This document shows positions 61,167 through 64,000 of a stretch of DNA of 64,000 nt, in pieces. Each line of letters begins with the position of its first letter. The first letter of the stretch is position 1. The translations under genes were made by a program, and so were the position numbers. The stretch comes from Nocardioides zeae (GTDB taxonomy: Bacteria; Actinomycetota; Actinomycetes; Propionibacteriales; Nocardioidaceae). The stretch spans positions 108,664 to 172,663 of the forward strand of contig NZ_JAAGXA010000011.1 in NCBI RefSeq assembly GCF_010686755.1, in the 5' to 3' direction. A model generated the notes under the pieces. The model was not told where the DNA came from, ran no database searches, and worked only from the letters and a program-made list of their open reading frames with translations.

Positions 61167-62795
61167 TCAGTAGCGCTGGGCCACCGCGTCGAGCGTGTAC
61201 CGCACGTCGTCGTCGACGGGCTCACCACCGCACGCCCGCGCCGTGTCCTGGTTGCAGACGAGGCGCGACGAGGCGTTGGCGAACGAGACGTAGACGTTCC
61301 GCACCTGGCCGGGCTGGAACGCCAGGTACTGCGTCGTCGTGCCCGTCTTGAGGCTGATCGCGCCCCGCTTGACCGTGCCGTTCGTGTACTGCACCACGAC
61401 GAACGCGCCGGGGGACGTCGCCACCGCGGGCGTCGAGAAGCGCAGGCGCAGCCGGTAACGCTCTCCCGGTGCCGAGAAGCTCGGCTGGAAGCGGACCGTG
61501 TACGTCGTCTGCTGGGGCACGCTGAAGCGACGGCTGACCGGCGTCGTGCTCTTCGAGACCGCGTAGCCCGCGTTCACCGGGGCCCCGGTGTAGCTCGAGC
61601 CCTCGTCGTAGAAGGCCGCGGGGACCTGGTTGGCGGCAGCGAAGCCGGCGAGCTCACGACCGAACTCCGTGCGGGCGCCGGAGGCGTCGCGCAGGCCGTT
61701 GAGCACGGTGCGCAGCGCGTAGAGCGAGTGCTGGCCGGGGCTGCTCGTCGCCGAGGCCCGCTCCCACACGCTGCGGGCGATGTTGGCGCCGAAGCGCTCC
61801 TCCAGGTACTCGAAGAAGATCCAGTTGCCGTAGGCGTTGCCGGTCTCGTCGTCGAACTCGTCGAGGGGGACGAGCGGGCGGGCCAGCTGGCCGTCGCCCA
61901 GGTACTGCCGGTTGTCGTTGACGGCGGAGGCCCAGACCTCCTCCATCCAGGTGGCCGTCGCCTCGTAGAGCCACGCGTCCTCGAACGCGTCGTAGCCGAA
62001 CTGGATCGCGTGGAAGATCTCGTGGACCGCGGTCACCCGCAGGTTGTCGAGGGGCGTCGCGGACTCGAACTCGGCGTAGTCGTTGTCCAGCACGCAGTAG
62101 GACGTCGCACGGTAGTCCGACCCTGGGACGAACGCCTCCGGGGCGCAGTACCCGTACACCCCCTGGCTGCCGAGATCGGTCAGGTAGATGTCGAGGTTGG
62201 CGTTGCCACCGCGCGTGCCGTCGGACGGCGCGGCGCGGTAGCCGCGGCTGTTGACGAGGTAGCCGTAGGCGTTCTTCGCCACCTGCGCGGTCTGCGAGGC
62301 CCAGGCGGAGGTCGCACCGATCTCCTCGTTCTGCGCCCGGTCGACGTAGTGCACGCAGATGCCGCCGGTGCAGCCCGACTTGACCGTGGAACCGGCCGGG
62401 TAACCGTCGCCGCCGGGCTCGTTGGGGCCGTCGGCCGGCCGCGCCAGCAGACGGTCCGCGGACTCACGGTCGGCGCCGCGCAGCTTGGGCTTGGCGATCA
62501 TGAGGTCGCGCAGGGCCAGGGTGGGCGACTCGGGCGTGCCCTCAGCCGTGATCGCGGGCCCGTCACCGGCGAGGAGGATCTCCGCGCGCTCGAGGGCCTG
62601 CTGCGCCTGCTCGGGCGTGATGTCGGCGGGATCGGCCGGCAGCGCGAGCGGCGGCGGCGGGTCGGTCGGGTCGTCGAGAGCGACGACTGCGGCGGGGGAC
62701 GGGGCCTCCGCCCGGGCGGCGCCGCCGGGGAGCAGCGTCGCCCCCAGCAGGACGGCGACAGCGGCCACTCCGACGGGCCGCGCGAGATAACGCAT
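61167..62795 (-). CDS. Secreted MXAN_6640-type putative metalloprotease
   Basis: 542 aa. Sec signal peptide at 1-29 ending AARA. Zinc motif HEIFH at 258-262 with a downstream Glu (YEATATWMEE, E278) as third ligand, in the gluzincin-like arrangement. The C-terminal ~150 residues are beta-rich (FSVPQQTTYTVRF), probably a prepeptidase-like or carbohydrate-binding domain. Cysteine pairs (e.g. C142/C147) suit an exported protein. ATG with GGGAGG upstream. Substrate unknown. Confidence 0.83.
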   Translation of the reverse strand: MRYLARPVGVAAVAVLLGATLLPGGAARAEAPSPAAVVALDDPTDPPPPLALPADPADITPEQAQQALERAEILLAGDGPAITAEGTPESPTLALRDLMIAKPKLRGADRESADRLLARPADGPNEPGGDGYPAGSTVKSGCTGGICVHYVDRAQNEEIGATSAWASQTAQVAKNAYGYLVNSRGYRAAPSDGTRGGNANLDIYLTDLGSQGVYGYCAPEAFVPGSDYRATSYCVLDNDYAEFESATPLDNLRVTAVHEIFHAIQFGYDAFEDAWLYEATATWMEEVWASAVNDNRQYLGDGQLARPLVPLDEFDDETGNAYGNWIFFEYLEERFGANIARSVWERASATSSPGQHSLYALRTVLNGLRDASGARTEFGRELAGFAAANQVPAAFYDEGSSYTGAPVNAGYAVSKSTTPVSRRFSVPQQTTYTVRFQPSFSAPGERYRLRLRFSTPAVATSPGAFVVVQYTNGTVKRGAISLKTGTTTQYLAFQPGQVRNVYVSFANASSRLVCNQDTARACGGEPVDDDVRYTLDAVAQRY

Positions 62796-63007
62796 AGGGA
62801 TCCTCCCCCAGGGACGTGCGTCCGCCCGGTGCGGACAGGCGACACCCTAGGGGTCCGCGGTGACAGTCCGCTGGCGTCCGCCGGAACCCGTCGCGGTTCT
62901 CCACAGGTCCCTCCCGCGGGGGTGGTCGGGTAGGTAGCGGCTGTCCTAGATTGTGCGCGGTTGCCGACGCGATCGGGCGTGTCGGCCCGGGCTCGGTGGA
63001 GGACCGT
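62796..63007. other. Intergenic region between divergent genes
   Basis: 212 bp with probable promoters for both flanking exported-protein genes. GGTGGAGGA just upstream of the right-hand ATG serves as its ribosome site. No other structure seen. Confidence 0.4.
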
Positions 63008-63562
63008 ATGCAACGCCGTGGGGGCACGTTGGTCGGACTCGTCGTCGGTACGTCGCTGCTCGTGGCGTGCTCGGACGCGGGGGGCGAGGCGGAGGGGCCG
63101 CCGTCCTCGACGCCGTCTTCTTCGTCGTCGGTTTCTTCGGGGCCGGGTGGTGGCGAGAGCTCGTCGGCGCCGGTGGTGCCGGTGTTGCCGGAGGCGGCGC
63201 GGGGTGATGACGACGCGGCCGCCGTGGCGTTCGTGGAGCACTGGGTGGAGCTGGTGAACTACGCGCTGGTCACCGGGGATACGGCTCCTGCACGGCAGTC
63301 AGCTCCGGGGTGCTCGACCTGCGAAGCCGTTCTCGATGACATCGAGTCCACCTTTGGTCAGCAGGAGCCTGGCCAGTGGGAGCTGCTGACCTCGCAGCCG
63401 TTCGCGCCCCAGGGGGAGGACCAGGCCACGACCGATCGCGTCGTGGTGGCCGAGATCAATACGAATGAGGATCGCGAGGGTGCGACCGGAGAGCTCACGT
63501 GCGGTCTCGTCCAGTCCGGCGGCGGGTGGGCCGTCGCTTGGCTCGACGCCGAGGAGCTCTGA
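63008..63562 (+). CDS. DUF6318 family lipoprotein
   Basis: 184 aa. Lipobox LLVAC with Cys at ~19, a Ser/Gly linker of about 30 residues, then a small domain with the FVEHWVELVNYAL helix and a CSTC pair, the DUF6318 pattern. Exported and membrane-anchored; function unknown. ATG at 63008 with GGAGG upstream. Its TGA overlaps the ATG of the next gene. Confidence 0.83.
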   Translation: MQRRGGTLVGLVVGTSLLVACSDAGGEAEGPPSSTPSSSSSVSSGPGGGESSSAPVVPVLPEAARGDDDAAAVAFVEHWVELVNYALVTGDTAPARQSAPGCSTCEAVLDDIESTFGQQEPGQWELLTSQPFAPQGEDQATTDRVVVAEINTNEDREGATGELTCGLVQSGGGWAVAWLDAEEL

Positions 63563-64000
63563 TGCGGTCGTGGATCGCGGTGCTTGCCCTCGCGATGACG
63601 GCGTGCGCGACGGTCACTGCCTCGTACGGGGCACCGTCCCTTCCAACCCATCCGACGAGGTCGATCGACCGGGCCGTCCAGGTGTCGGCTGACGACGATG
63701 ACGTGGTTGGCACGCGGGCGTCTGAGCGGTCGTTCCGGGCCGGGGCCCAGCGTGGACGAACCAGCAGCGTCGATTACGGCCAAAGCCGGCGCATCACCGC
63801 CCCCAGCCCTGGCCGCAGTCAGGCGCAGGTCATGGCTGCGCGGCAGGCCTACGTCGACAGCTCCATCTGCCTCCCCACCGCCATCGCCGGCCTCGCCCTC
63901 GGCAACATCTGCGCCGGACGCATCGCCTGCAACGAGACCGACCTCGGCGGCTACCTGCAGAACCCCTACCTCGCCACCGGAGCCGGACGCCCCACCGACT
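63562..64000 (+). CDS. Exported hypothetical protein, 3' end cut by window
   Basis: At least 146 codons, open to the window edge. The ATG overlaps the DUF6318 stop, so the two are co-transcribed. Residues 1-21 form a signal peptide with a possible lipobox (AMTAC, Cys15). A low-complexity polar region follows, and from residue ~95 a cysteine-containing stretch (CLPTAIAG ... CAGRIACNE). Not recognised as a known family; presumably the functional partner of the DUF6318 lipoprotein. Confidence 0.75.
   Translation, partial: MRSWIAVLALAMTACATVTASYGAPSLPTHPTRSIDRAVQVSADDDDVVGTRASERSFRAGAQRGRTSSVDYGQSRRITAPSPGRSQAQVMAARQAYVDSSICLPTAIAGLALGNICAGRIACNETDLGGYLQNPYLATGAGRPTD

Overview
The window is high-GC actinobacterial DNA. 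It is dense with genes, uses many GTG starts and 4-bp ATGA/GTGA overlaps, and carries a mycofactocin-coupled SDR, an F420-type luciferase-like oxidoreductase, DUF5709, DUF6318 and an MXAN_6640-type metalloprotease. The last group points towards Nocardioidaceae (Nocardioides/Aeromicrobium-like); that placement is inference from gene content. No rRNA, tRNA, CRISPR array, transposase or integrase was seen.

Left part (1-21.4 kb): an aromatic-acid catabolic locus. It opens with the 3' end of a LivM permease and a solute-binding lipoprotein. An acyl-CoA synthetase follows, then a dispersed multicomponent Rieske dioxygenase: alpha subunit at 4.3 kb (- strand), ferredoxin and reductase at 6.7-8.3 kb, beta subunit at 18.8 kb. 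There is also an alpha/beta hydrolase, a LigB-type extradiol dioxygenase, an IclR regulator, an ACMSD-like decarboxylase/hydrolase, an FAD hydroxylase, a tandem-domain CoA-transferase, an acyl-CoA dehydrogenase pair and a diol-dehydrogenase-type SDR. This is a coherent set: uptake, CoA activation, ring dihydroxylation, rearomatisation, extradiol cleavage, then hydrolysis or decarboxylation. A short ACCGGAA element recurs in three intergenic regions and may be the shared operator.

Middle part (20.2-51.3 kb): acyl-CoA and beta-oxidation modules. It contains an alpha-methylacyl-CoA racemase with its His/Asp pair, a dienoyl-CoA-reductase-like flavoenzyme, a second complete branched-chain-type ABC transporter (with a LivM-LivG fusion), several SDRs, five acyl-CoA dehydrogenases, two crotonases, a MaoC hydratase, a CoA-transferase/hydrolase, a Zn alcohol dehydrogenase, a thiolase with a degenerate-thiolase/DUF35 partner, a GntR/FCD regulator, another CoA ligase and a mycofactocin-coupled SDR. 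Together they could activate, epimerise, oxidise and thiolytically shorten a branched or cyclic acyl-CoA. A branched aryl-alkanoate or terpenoid acid is a reasonable guess; the substrate cannot be read from the sequence.

Right part (51.4-64 kb): visibly more GC-rich housekeeping-type genes (alpha/beta hydrolase, PPOX flavin protein, Fic protein, Sel1-repeat protein, AidB-like dehydrogenase divergent from PaaX, S9 peptidase, M50 protease, DUF5709, secreted metalloprotease, DUF6318 lipoprotein, and a secreted protein cut by the window end). The catabolic island appears to end near 51.3 kb. Convergent genes are repeatedly separated by long perfect hairpins that act as two-way terminators.
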